Both the position numbers and the translations under genes were made by a program. A DNA stretch of 36,824 bases, taken from NCBI GenBank assembly GCA_014192545.1, contig BJHL01000013.1, positions 8,818-45,641 on the forward strand. The letters run 5' to 3'. Origin of the DNA: Phycisphaerae bacterium (GTDB lineage: Bacteria; Planctomycetota; Phycisphaerae; Phycisphaerales; UBA1924). Every line of letters begins with the position of its first letter. The first letter of the stretch is position 1. The notes under the pieces were generated by a model that searched no databases, was not told where the DNA came from, and was given only the letters and a program-made list of their open reading frames with translations. Positions 1 through 7,461 of the stretch are shown piece by piece.

Positions 1-291
1 GTTGCGGAAGGCAACGTTGGTGTCAACCGAAGCGCCGCTGTTGTCAGCGTTGCTGAACGTGGGTTGGTAACGGATGCTGCTCAGGCCAACCGGGCTGCTG
101 GAAGCGCCGGTGTAGCTGACAACAACGCGGTACTCAACGCGGCCGCCGGGCGCTGCGTTGACGGTGTTGGTCCAGCTGCTGCCGTTCCAAACTTGGAACG
201 AAAGGCTGGTGCTGCCAGCTTCGATGGTTTGGGCGTTAGCGACGACAGCCATGCCCGCGACTGCGAGCAACGAAACGAGAACCTTCTTCAT
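1..291 (-). CDS. Exported protein, N-terminal part, cut by the window edge (paralogue of the next gene)
   Basis: Only the first 97 codons are present; the frame runs off position 1 without a stop. The start ATG (291-289) is preceded on the minus strand by a strong SD, GGAGGAG, six bases upstream. Residues 1-21 form a signal peptide (MKK, hydrophobic stretch, ANA-Q cleavage site). The mature part matches the protein encoded at 647-1588 closely: both have FQVWNGSSW/FQTWNGSAW near the N-terminus, a V-V-S-Y strand and the shared block YQPTFSNADN followed by G-A-x-VDT. It is therefore a tandem paralogue and probably ends in the same PEP-CTERM-like anchor, although that part is outside the window. 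Function unknown; a secreted or surface-anchored beta-rich protein is inferred. Confidence 0.85.
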   Translation of the reverse strand, partial: MKKVLVSLLAVAGMAVVANAQTIEAGSTSLSFQVWNGSSWTNTVNAAPGGRVEYRVVVSYTGASSSPVGLSSIRYQPTFSNADNSGASVDTNVAFRN

Positions 292-646
292 GTCTATCTC
301 CTCCGAACAGTTACACGAGACCGACCTCGGAACCAGCAAGCCGCCGGAAACCGAGACAGGGTCTGCCTCTCGAGGGATAGATTAGCGAGGTTTGGAGAAG
401 ACTGCAAGGGTATTTTCAAGCGCATTGCAGGAATTTCTGAAGTCTGAACAGAGTCTGTACGTTTGGGACCCCCAAAAACCCTGGTTTGTTCGTGAAAAAA
501 TAGGTATTTCGCGGCCTTTTTCGTGTTATAGGCTGTCAAAAAAGTTTCCAAAGAAAAACGCACCGAGGCATAAACCTCGGTGCGTCGGTCAATTTTGGAA
601 TCGATGTCGCTCCGTAGTGCTCTTGGGCCTGCACGCCCAATTGCAA
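291..646. other. Intergenic leader of the left gene plus terminator of the right gene
   Basis: About 355 bases without a gene. The part near 291-305 carries the SD of the left gene. The middle is AT-richer than the surroundings and should hold the minus-strand promoter of the left gene. A TTGACA-like hexamer is readable on the minus strand around 533-538, but no convincing -10 at normal spacing follows it, so no promoter is called. The intrinsic terminator of the right-hand gene lies at 551-584. Confidence 0.5.
551..584 (-). terminator. Rho-independent terminator of the exported protein gene
   Basis: A perfect 10-bp inverted repeat: CGCACCGAGG at 559-568, loop CATAAA, CCTCGGTGCG at 575-584. 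On the minus strand the stem is followed by TTTTTCTT (complement of 551-558). It lies about 60 bases beyond the stop of the 647-1588 gene and is the clearest intrinsic terminator in the window. Confidence 0.9.
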
Positions 647-1588
647 TTAGGCGCGGCGGCGGCGGGCAGCAACCAGACCACCAAGGCCCAAGAGGGCAGC
701 CGTGGCGGGGGTCGGGATGATGCGGATCGAAGCATCGGTGGTCACGACGCCGGTTTGGATCGTGCTGCCGAAGTTGTTGGTCTGCCAGGTCATGAAGCGG
801 TTGTCATCGGCGCTGTTGGTCGCACCAACGCGCTGGAGTGAGCCAGCGGCCGAGCTGAGAACCAGCGTGCGGAGGTCAGTGTCAGTTGAAAGCGTGATTG
901 CGCCACGGAAGATGACGACGTTCTGGAAACCAGCAACGTGGAAGGTGTTGGCGAGGCCCGTGACCGGGTTAGTCTGAGCTTGTTGACCAGCCTGCACACC
1001 ACGGTTGATGTTGTTCAGGTTGGTCGCCGTTGCGTCAGCAGCGGTGGGCAACGCGGCGAGGGGCCAGTTGGTGACGCTGCTGCCAGCGACGCGGAGCCAG
1101 CTGCCAGCGGGAGCGCCAGCAACTGCTGCACCGCCGCCGTGGCGGAAGTTGGTCACGGTGTTCTGGCTCGAGGTGTTGGCGGCCGTACCACCGAACACGA
1201 CGCGGCCGTAGCCGCTGGCGAGGGCGTTGCCATCGTTGCCTTCAGCAGCGCTGAGCATGCTGCCGGCGATTGCGCTGCCTTGGTTGCCGCCGTTGCGGTA
1301 GGAACCAAGGGTGTCAACCGTTGCACCAGCGCCAGTGTTGTCGGCGTTGCTGAACGTGGGTTGGTAGGTGATGCCGCCCAGAGCGAACACGCTGGTGTTG
1401 TTGCCAGCGTAGCTGACAACGGCGCGGAATTGAACGGTTTGGCCGGGGGCTGCGTCGAGGACGCTGCTGCTCCAAGCGCTGCCGTTCCAAGTTTGGAACA
1501 CAAGGCGGCCGTCGTTGGTGCCGATTTGGGCTGAAGCGACAGAAGCGATACCAGCGAGAGCGACCATCGAAACAATCACATTCTTCAT
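647..1588 (-). CDS. Exported PEP-CTERM-like surface protein
   Basis: The protein has 313 residues from ATG 1588, chosen because AGGAG lies just upstream and because the signal peptide (MKN, hydrophobic core, ASA-Q) begins there. A longer frame to 1654 adds 22 residues in front of the signal peptide and is unlikely. The body is rich in N, T, S, G and A, as in secreted beta-sandwich proteins, with FQTWNGSAW near residue 30 and a YQPTFSNADN block. The last about 25 residues read IIPTPATAALLGLGGLVAA then RRRRA: a Pro-rich motif, one membrane helix and an Arg cluster. This is the layout of PEP-CTERM sorting signals (known family feature), in a PTP variant. It should be exported and processed by an exosortase-like enzyme (inference). 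It is a tandem paralogue of the gene at 1-291. Confidence 0.88.
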   Translation of the reverse strand: MKNVIVSMVALAGIASVASAQIGTNDGRLVFQTWNGSAWSSSVLDAAPGQTVQFRAVVSYAGNNTSVFALGGITYQPTFSNADNTGAGATVDTLGSYRNGGNQGSAIAGSMLSAAEGNDGNALASGYGRVVFGGTAANTSSQNTVTNFRHGGGAAVAGAPAGSWLRVAGSSVTNWPLAALPTAADATATNLNNINRGVQAGQQAQTNPVTGLANTFHVAGFQNVVIFRGAITLSTDTDLRTLVLSSAAGSLQRVGATNSADDNRFMTWQTNNFGSTIQTGVVTTDASIRIIPTPATAALLGLGGLVAARRRRA

Positions 1589-1803
1589 TGCAATCTCCTC
1601 ACGGATATAAACGGGTACACAGACCCAACTAGAGAGAACGGAGAGAACGAACACTCGTTCCTGACCTGACTACAAACTACACCACGCTGGGAGTTCTGCC
1701 AGAAAAGTTGGAGATTGAATTCACTTTTTTGCTGGTTACAGGCCAGAGGAACTTCGTTGATCGAAGTTTGGTCGGGTCGCATGTTCGATAACAACGGCAG
1801 ACG

Positions 1804-1847
1804 GATAGGAAAACGCCCCGAACTGCGGTAATCGCGGCTCGGGGCGT
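1804..1847 (-). terminator. Probable intrinsic terminator of thyX
   Basis: A 9-bp inverted repeat: ACGCCCCGA (1813-1821) and TCGGGGCGT (1839-1847), with a 17-base loop that can itself form a short inner hairpin. Minus-strand transcription runs from the stem into TTTCCTATCC. It sits about 37 bases past the thyX stop. Confidence 0.7.
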
Positions 1848-1883
1848 GTGATTTTGAACATCTGTTTGACCAAACCTTGACAG

Positions 1884-2900
1884 TTACCAGCCTTTGACGA
1901 GCCCAAGGCTGGCCAGCTTGGCTTCCCACTCGGCTTGCTCACGCTTGTTTTGCGTGGCGATGGGGCCGACGATGCCTGCTTTGGCTGATTTCATGGCGGC
2001 GATTTCGAGTTTGGAGAGGTGCATGGACTCAAAGTCGTAGTCGCGCCAGGCTTCCATGGTCATGGGGACGATGGGGGCGATGAGGTCGTGCATGGCGGTG
2101 GCGAACTCGCGGATTTCGAGCTGGGCGTGGCCGTCCATGCGCAAGCTGAGGAATCGCAAGATGTTGTGGAGGTCACACTTCCAGTACCACTCGGTGTAGA
2201 CGCTGACGGGCAGGCCCATGCGGGCCATTTCACGTGAGACTCCCGCGTCGGTGAGTTTCAGGTAGTCTTGGTAGAGGGCCTCGGCGCGGTCGAGGTAGGC
2301 GAGGAAGTCTTGGGCGGTGAGGGCTTCGGAAGAAGGCGCTGGGGACTGGGCATTGGGTGCTGGTGAAACACTGAAGGTTTCTTCGCCGCCTTGGCGGTTG
2401 CTTTTGCTTTGCTTGCGAATGGCGTCGAGGGTGGGGGTGTAAAAACGATCTGGCAGGATGCTGTAGCGTGCGCTGTATTCGTTGACGTTGGCGGTGCGGT
2501 GGCGGATCCACTGGCGCGCGATGAAGATGGGCATGGCGATGTGGAACTTGAACTCGACCATTTCGAGCGGCGTGGTGTGGCGGTGGCGCAGCAGGTAGCG
2601 AATCAGGCCGCGATCTTCGCTGATTTGCTTGGTTCCTTGGCCGTAACTGACGCGTGCGGCTTGGACGATTGCCTGGTCGGCGGTTTGGCCTTGGGGCACG
2701 AGGCGCGGCATGGCGTCGACGAGAGCGACGAAGCCGTGGTCGAGGCACTTGATTTCCCAGCGAGCGGCGTTGTGCATGACGTCGCGCGTGGGGGACTCGA
2801 AGGCGACGGCTTTGGCACGCGCGGGGAAGGCAGTGCCGGCGACATCGGCGGCGAGGGGCGGGGTGGTGGTGGGGTTGGTGTGGGCGACATCCGTGGCCAT
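1884..2900 (-). CDS. thyX: Flavin-dependent thymidylate synthase ThyX
   Basis: Makes dTMP from dUMP with methylenetetrahydrofolate, FAD and NADPH, replacing ThyA. The ThyX signature is present as RHRTANVNEYSAR from residue 133; HTTPLEM lies near 108-114 and the substrate-binding block HAQLEIREFA near 258. At 338 residues it is longer than the usual 220-250. There is an N-terminal extension of about 40 residues, and an insert around residues 164-196 rich in S, P, Q and A that interrupts the fold after FYTPTLDAIRK. The DNA of that insert resembles a word in an intergenic repeat block (see findings). The ATG at 2900 has no clear SD; Met42 (2777) is an alternative start that would remove the extension. 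No ThyA-type gene is seen in the window. A terminator follows at 1804-1847. Confidence 0.95.
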   Translation of the reverse strand: MATDVAHTNPTTTPPLAADVAGTAFPARAKAVAFESPTRDVMHNAARWEIKCLDHGFVALVDAMPRLVPQGQTADQAIVQAARVSYGQGTKQISEDRGLIRYLLRHRHTTPLEMVEFKFHIAMPIFIARQWIRHRTANVNEYSARYSILPDRFYTPTLDAIRKQSKSNRQGGEETFSVSPAPNAQSPAPSSEALTAQDFLAYLDRAEALYQDYLKLTDAGVSREMARMGLPVSVYTEWYWKCDLHNILRFLSLRMDGHAQLEIREFATAMHDLIAPIVPMTMEAWRDYDFESMHLSKLEIAAMKSAKAGIVGPIATQNKREQAEWEAKLASLGLVKGW

Positions 2901-3044
2901 AGTGGGCGAGGGTACGCGATTGGGGCGGGGGATTGGCGGGACGGCGGGTGAATCGGTGGCGGGTAGTGGGGGAATGCGCCAAGCTTTCCACGTCCGATTT
3001 CGGCGGGCGGTGAGCGGATGCGGACGCGAGAGTGGATGTTCGAT

Positions 3045-3072
3045 CCGGGCCTTCGCGGGGCATCAGGCCCGG
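3045..3072 (-). terminator. GC-rich hairpin between the metalloprotease gene and thyX
   Basis: Perfect 8-bp inverted repeat CCGGGCCT (3045-3052) and AGGCCCGG (3065-3072) with a 12-base loop, about 40 bases past the stop of the minus-strand gene at 3113. No T-run follows on the minus strand, so if it ends transcription it is not a classic intrinsic terminator. Confidence 0.35.
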
Positions 3073-3112
3073 CGTCGGTGCGGTAGGGGAGTCGTGCGGT
3101 GGGTGAGTAACG

Positions 3113-4645
3113 CTACCTCTTTTCGGCGAGCGTGACGTCGGCGGTGATTTCGGTTTGGCCCCGTCGGAGCAGGACGCGCACGCCATCGCCTGGTTGGTAT
3201 TCGCCTAGCACGCGGACGAGTTCGGCGATGTCGCGGGTGGGTTTGTCGTCGATGGCGAGGAGGACGTCGCCTGTCGCGAAGGCGAGGGCTCGGGCGATGG
3301 CTTGCGTGTCGCCTTTGCGTTGCAGGGATTGCACGTCTGGTTTGGCGATGACGCGCACGCCGTCGCCTGGGCCGTTTTCGACTTCGATGGCGAGGCTGGC
3401 CATGCCTGGCTGGATTTCTTCGGCGACTTCGTCCAATTGTTTGAGCCAGTCGCGGAAGTCGCGTTCGAGTTGCGGGAGCGTGAGGGCGGTGGCGGCTTCG
3501 AGGGCTTTGAGGGCGGAGCGGTCAGCTTGCCAGCCGAGGAGTTCGTCCGTGGTGTAGATGTCCCAGAGGGGTTTGAGGTAATCGCGGTCGTGCAGGTAGA
3601 GGAAAAAGGCGCGGACGTGGGCGTACTTGGCGAGGGGGCGCTGGGTGTTGAAGGTGCTGGCGTCGGTTGCGAGCAGGTCGGCGAGGTCGGGCAGGACGCC
3701 TGAGTCCATCATGCGTTTGGCCATGTTGGTGCGCCAACTGGGGACAGGCTCGAGGCGCTTCATGTCCATGTCTTCGACGAGAGTCGCGAGGCCTTCGAGC
3801 AGCCAGATGGGGTGGCGCTGGCCCAGGCGCGTACACATGCGCCAGTGGAGGGCGTGCATGAATTCGTGGCGGAGGGATGCGCCAAGATCATTAGTCACGA
3901 GGCGAGCTTGTTCGGGTTCGTAGGCTCCGCCGATAGAGGCGAAGGCGCCTTGTTGAACGCCGCCGAATCGGCTGGTGATCCAAGTGCGGAAGTCGCGCTC
4001 GACGGGGAGGGCGATGATGACGGGGACGTCGAGGCTGTCGTCTTTCTTGATCGTGTCGCTGCCGTAGATGTACTCGTTGGACCAGGTCGCGAGGGTGAGC
4101 AGTTCTTCACGCACGCGCGAGACGCTGCGCTCGTTGACCCAGGAGAGGTAGATGACTTGCAGGTCGTCGTCGCGATGGATGGCGAGGGGCTTTTTGTGAA
4201 GTTTGGCTTCGACGGCGGCGATACGGGCGTCGACGCGGGCGGCGAGGACGTTGGTCCAGTCGGTGAGCAAGGGCGCGATGGTGGCGTGTTCGCGCACGTG
4301 TTCGAGTGAGGGTTCTCGCTGCAGGCGGGCGAGGTCGAAGAAGCCGGCGTCGATGGCGGATTTGAGTTCGGTGGCGGCGTTGTCGGTGCGGTCCATGTTG
4401 GCCAGCGCGATGGCGAGGTTGAAGCGCGGGACCCAGCTTGTGTCGTCGAGGCGGATTTGCTCGCGCAGGGCGATCTCGGCTTGGGGCCAGTCGCCGATGG
4501 TGAAGGCTTGTTCGGCTTGCTTGGCGTGCAGCGCGATGGCGGCGATGCGCTCGCGGGTGTTTTTGGGGTCGGGGTTGTGTCGCTGGGCGAAGGCGGGGGC
4601 AGCGAGGGCAAGGGTGAGGAGGAGCGCGAGGGGGGGTGTGCGCAT
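3113..4645 (-). CDS. Secreted TPR / HExxH metallopeptidase / PDZ protein
   Basis: Starts at ATG 4645 because a typical signal peptide begins there (MRTPPLALLL..., AFA-Q); an in-frame ATG at 4669 would add 8 residues. The length is 510 residues. The N-terminal third has TPR-like helical repeats (AEIALREQIRLD, FNLAIALANMDRTDNA). The middle holds HEFMH at about residues 260-264, followed about 20 residues later by WLLEGLATLVED, whose Glu (about 284) fits the third zinc ligand of a gluzincin (peptidase MA-like family). The C-terminal 90 residues resemble a PDZ domain (GDVLLAIDDKPTRD, GDGVRVLLRRG). Predicted periplasmic or cell-surface zinc protease; substrate unknown. It is divergent from the toxin-antitoxin-like pair at 4734. 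Neither possible start has a clear SD. Confidence 0.85.
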   Translation of the reverse strand: MRTPPLALLLTLALAAPAFAQRHNPDPKNTRERIAAIALHAKQAEQAFTIGDWPQAEIALREQIRLDDTSWVPRFNLAIALANMDRTDNAATELKSAIDAGFFDLARLQREPSLEHVREHATIAPLLTDWTNVLAARVDARIAAVEAKLHKKPLAIHRDDDLQVIYLSWVNERSVSRVREELLTLATWSNEYIYGSDTIKKDDSLDVPVIIALPVERDFRTWITSRFGGVQQGAFASIGGAYEPEQARLVTNDLGASLRHEFMHALHWRMCTRLGQRHPIWLLEGLATLVEDMDMKRLEPVPSWRTNMAKRMMDSGVLPDLADLLATDASTFNTQRPLAKYAHVRAFFLYLHDRDYLKPLWDIYTTDELLGWQADRSALKALEAATALTLPQLERDFRDWLKQLDEVAEEIQPGMASLAIEVENGPGDGVRVIAKPDVQSLQRKGDTQAIARALAFATGDVLLAIDDKPTRDIAELVRVLGEYQPGDGVRVLLRRGQTEITADVTLAEKR

Positions 4646-4733
4646 GGGGGAGAGTATCGGGAAGTGCATGATGACATGGTGAGAAACGCAAGTTGTGATG
4701 GATCGCTACGATTGCGTAGTCAGGGAGCCTTGT

Positions 4734-5021
4734 ATGACGACGATTGCTGTCAACGCCGCTGGATGGTCGCGTGAAGAGCGAGAATTGATCCCCGCCGACA
4801 GCCCGCTGGCGCAGTACATCTCGGTCAATCCCGGGAGGATGAGTGGCGAGCCGTGTTTTCGCGGGACGAGGGTACCTGTGCAGACTCTGTTTGATCATTT
4901 GGCGAGCGGGGACGGACTGGTCGCGTTTCTGGCGGGGTTTCCGAATGTGACGCGCGAGGTTGCCGTGGGCGTGATTGAACTTGCGTCGCGCGGCATGCTG
5001 GAAGGGCTGCGGCGACTGTGA
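4734..5021 (+). CDS. DUF433 family protein, probable antitoxin
   Basis: The protein has 95 residues. The core reads YISVNPGRMSGEPCFRGTRV followed by P-V and then FLAGFPNVTREVAVGVIELA, the DUF433 pattern (I-x-P-x-x-xGxPCFxGTRVPV, then a helix-turn-helix-like segment). Start ATG 4734 is supported by GGGAG seven bases upstream; an in-frame GTG at 4695 would add 13 residues without a good SD. Members of this family are commonly paired with a DUF5615 PIN-like protein and thought to act as antitoxin and DNA-binding autoregulator. The next gene is exactly that partner, and its GTG start overlaps this stop (GTGA). A role as antitoxin is inferred from family and arrangement. Confidence 0.85.
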   Translation: MTTIAVNAAGWSREERELIPADSPLAQYISVNPGRMSGEPCFRGTRVPVQTLFDHLASGDGLVAFLAGFPNVTREVAVGVIELASRGMLEGLRRL

Positions 5022-5371
5022 AAATACTGCTGGACAATTGTGTGGATGTGCGGGCGAAGGGACTCTTCGTCGGCCGTGATGTTGCTCACGTGATTGCGAT
5101 GGGATGGGCCGAGCATTCGAACGGGAAGCTGCTTCGTGCGGCGGCTGACGCGGGGTTTGGCGTGGTTGTGACGGTGGACAAAAACATTCGTTATCAGCAG
5201 AATCTCGCGCTTACCCCGGTTTCGATTTTGGAACTGGATGTGGCACGGAATCGCATGCAGGAGTTGGAAGCGTTGCGCGTGCACCTTGATGATGCAATTT
5301 CGAAGTGCGCGATGTTTCGTTATGTGAGTGTGCGGGCGGATGGAGTGCGCGAGACTCTGTTCGCGATGTGA
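5018..5371 (+). CDS. DUF5615 PIN-like protein, probable toxin
   Basis: The protein has 117 residues and starts with GTG at 5018, overlapping the DUF433 gene by four bases, so the two are translationally coupled. The N-terminus MKILLDNCVD supplies the first acidic residue of a PIN-like fold (D6). VVTVDKNIRYQQN (D54) is the conserved second acidic motif. Between them lies the segment GWAEHSNGKLL, where many relatives have Asp in the SDxxLL position and this protein has Asn. PIN-like DUF5615 proteins are predicted RNases of toxin-antitoxin modules; whether the Asn lowers activity is not known. The pair lies alone on the plus strand between two minus-strand genes, consistent with an independently acquired module. 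Confidence 0.85.
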   Translation: MKILLDNCVDVRAKGLFVGRDVAHVIAMGWAEHSNGKLLRAAADAGFGVVVTVDKNIRYQQNLALTPVSILELDVARNRMQELEALRVHLDDAISKCAMFRYVSVRADGVRETLFAM

Positions 5372-5442
5372 ATGCTTTTGAGCTTCAAACTGGTCGCGGT
5401 GTGGCTGCTTACGCGTTTTGGAGATTTGGTTGATTCTGGTAT

Positions 5443-6561
5443 TCAGCCGCCACGGAGTGGCGGCCCACCAGTGCCGAATTCCATGATGGCGAGGACGATG
5501 AGCAGGAGGGCGACTTGGCAGGCGATCAGTGTGGCGGCGGTGGCGGTGGCGGTGGGGAGGAGGATGCCGGCGAGGCCTACGACGGCGGAGAGGCCGCAGA
5601 TGGTGAGGACGGCGAGGGGTTTGCTGAGGCCGCGGTTGACAAGGCGGTGGCTGACGTGTTGGAGGTCGCCGACGAAGGGGCTTTTGCCTTGTTTGAGGCG
5701 GAGGAGGACGACGCTGGTGAAGTCGTACAAGGGGACGGCGAGCACGACGAGGGGAGTGAAGACGGCGTGCCAGGTGATGGCGTTGGTTGCGTTGGTGTGG
5801 GTGTAGGTGATGCGGACGCTGAGGTAGGCGAGGAGGAAGCCGACGACGAGGGAGCCGCCGTCGCCCATGAAAATAGTCGCGGGGGGTTTGTTGAACCAGA
5901 GGAAGCCGAGGAGGCTGCCGACGAGGAGGGCGAGCATGGCGGCGACAAACCATTGGCCGGCGAGCAGGGCGATGGCGAGGAAGCAGACTGCGGCGACGGT
6001 GGCGACGCCTGCGGAGAGGCCGTCCATGTTGTCGAGGAAGTTGAGGGCGTTGGTGACGACCAGGACCCAGAGCAGTGTGAGGGCGTAGCTGGCCCAGGGG
6101 CCGCCTGCGATGCCATCGAGCATAGTGAACATGCGGGTTTGCGTGAGGACGAGAGCGGCGAGGCTGACGCCCGCGAGGATGGCGAGTTTGAGGAAGGGGC
6201 CGAGGGGTTTGCGGTCGTCGATGAGGCCTAGGACGTGGAGGGCGAGGGCGGCGGCGAGGATGAGCCAGGCGTGGGCGGATTTGTCTTGCAAGCCAGCGAG
6301 GTGGGCTTGGAGGCTGACGGGGAGCGACGTGGGGCTTTGCATCGCGAAGTAGAGAAGTGCGGCGATGAGAGGAAGGGCGAAGCCCAGAAAGATGCCGACG
6401 CCGCCGATGTTGGGCACGCGGCGGGGAGGGGCTTTGATTTGTCCCGGGACGCCTGCGCCGTCGAGGGTGTTGAGTTTGCGGCCCAGGGTGCGCGCGAGGT
6501 AGGTCGCGAGGAGTGCGGTGAGGAGGGCGATGGGGATGAGGGTGAGGACGAGGGGGGGCAT
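5443..6561 (-). CDS. WecA/MraY-type undecaprenyl-phosphate sugar-1-phosphate transferase
   Basis: The protein has 372 residues in about ten membrane segments. It carries the marks of glycosyltransferase family 4: acidic pair LIDDRK (115-116), NALNFLDNMDG (about 171-181) with the catalytic Asp, FMGDGGS (231-237) and the cytoplasmic HVSHRL loop (302-307). The family moves a sugar-1-phosphate from a UDP-sugar onto the undecaprenyl lipid carrier. The HVSHRL loop and the absence of MraY-specific blocks favour the WecA/TagO branch over MraY, so it probably starts an O-antigen, exopolysaccharide or other surface glycan; the exact sugar cannot be read. The C-terminal GGPPLRGG is encoded by a palindrome, GCCGCCAC-GGA-GTGGCGGC (5446-5464), also discussed in findings. 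Last gene of the minus run from ispH. Confidence 0.88.
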   Translation of the reverse strand: MPPLVLTLIPIALLTALLATYLARTLGRKLNTLDGAGVPGQIKAPPRRVPNIGGVGIFLGFALPLIAALLYFAMQSPTSLPVSLQAHLAGLQDKSAHAWLILAAALALHVLGLIDDRKPLGPFLKLAILAGVSLAALVLTQTRMFTMLDGIAGGPWASYALTLLWVLVVTNALNFLDNMDGLSAGVATVAAVCFLAIALLAGQWFVAAMLALLVGSLLGFLWFNKPPATIFMGDGGSLVVGFLLAYLSVRITYTHTNATNAITWHAVFTPLVVLAVPLYDFTSVVLLRLKQGKSPFVGDLQHVSHRLVNRGLSKPLAVLTICGLSAVVGLAGILLPTATATAATLIACQVALLLIVLAIMEFGTGGPPLRGG

Positions 6562-6615
6562 GGGGGAAGAGCAATAAAGCGAGAAAGCGGAAAGCGATAA
6601 ATGTTGGGGGGCAGG

Positions 6616-7425
6616 TTAGTTGGGGTGTGGGGGTGTGCGAGGGTGAGTGGGTGGGGAGGTGAGGGGGTGAGAGGGAATGAAGGCGGTGATGAGGGTGAGT
6701 ATTGCGTAGAGGCCTGTGACGATGAAGAGCATCCAGAGCAGGCGCAGGGGGTAGGGGCCTAGTTTGTCGATGAGCGTGGGGTTTTCGGGTTTGGTGTTGC
6801 CGGCGTAGCCGTAGTTCCAGCCGGTGGCGGCGTTGAGGGGGATGATGAGTGCGCCGTAGACGAGGGTGACGAGGAGGATGATGCCCAGGTCGCGCGCGGT
6901 GGGGCGGTAGCGGCGGACGAGGAAGTCGTAGAGGGGCGTGGCGACGATGGTGAAGTGGCTGAGGAAGAAGATGTGGAAGCGGACGGAAGATGGGCCGTCG
7001 GTGATGACGGGGGTGATGAAGGCTTGGGTCGAGAGACCGATGCCCCAAAAGAACATGATGGTGCGGAGGATTCGGGCGATGGAGTGATCGGTGATGCGAT
7101 TTTCACGCAGCCATGAGAGCGTGGTGAAGACGGCGAAGATGCCGGCGAGATCGCAGATGTGCAGCGGCAGGCTGGAGGCGAGCTGGAGGCGGGGCGGAGT
7201 GGACCAGAAGATGATGTTGAAGGCTTGGATGATGAGGACGAATGAGAACCAGGCACGTTCGAGGGTGCGCTGGTGCGGTGTGTTGCGCAAGGCGCGGCCT
7301 AGCAGCACGAGGGCGAGCATGAGGGTGAGGTAGGTGCCGGTGGTGAGGTAGTGGGTGGGTGTGAAGGGGTGGAAGGCAGCAGCATCGGTCGCGGCGAGAG
7401 CGAAGTTGATGAGGGCGGGTAGCAC
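6616..7425 (-). CDS. TIGR02206 / TMEM164-like integral membrane protein
   Basis: The protein has 269 residues with about seven predicted membrane helices (roughly 30-47, 60-76, 90-105, 120-138, 148-168, 178-197, 230-252). Recognisable family words are LPLHICDLAGIFA (about 86-98), HFTIVATPLYDF and GYAGNTKPENPTLIDKLGPYP, matching the YwaF/TP0381 type of conserved membrane protein. Function of this family in bacteria is not established; a eukaryotic relative, TMEM164, is linked to lipid acyl transfer. The start is GTG 7425 because no earlier start exists and the next in-frame Met lies within the first helix. The tail beyond the last helix is a low-complexity P/T/H-rich segment. Gap of about 36 bases to rlmN and 54 to the downstream transferase gene suggests one transcript. 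Confidence 0.8.
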   Translation of the reverse strand: MLPALINFALAATDAAAFHPFTPTHYLTTGTYLTLMLALVLLGRALRNTPHQRTLERAWFSFVLIIQAFNIIFWSTPPRLQLASSLPLHICDLAGIFAVFTTLSWLRENRITDHSIARILRTIMFFWGIGLSTQAFITPVITDGPSSVRFHIFFLSHFTIVATPLYDFLVRRYRPTARDLGIILLVTLVYGALIIPLNAATGWNYGYAGNTKPENPTLIDKLGPYPLRLLWMLFIVTGLYAILTLITAFIPSHPLTSPPTHPRTPPHPN

Positions 7426-7461
7426 GCGGCGGGAGAGTATCGGCGGGAGCGTGAACGCGCG

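Noticed and set aside
533..538. TTGACA-like promoter hexamer on the minus strand upstream of the left gene
   Set aside because: No -10 hexamer at acceptable spacing.
4895..7048. A 717-codon open frame on the minus strand overlapping the WecA-like and membrane-protein genes
   Set aside because: It is a frame-shifted shadow of the real genes in GC-rich DNA, rich in R, H and P, with no domain or signal.
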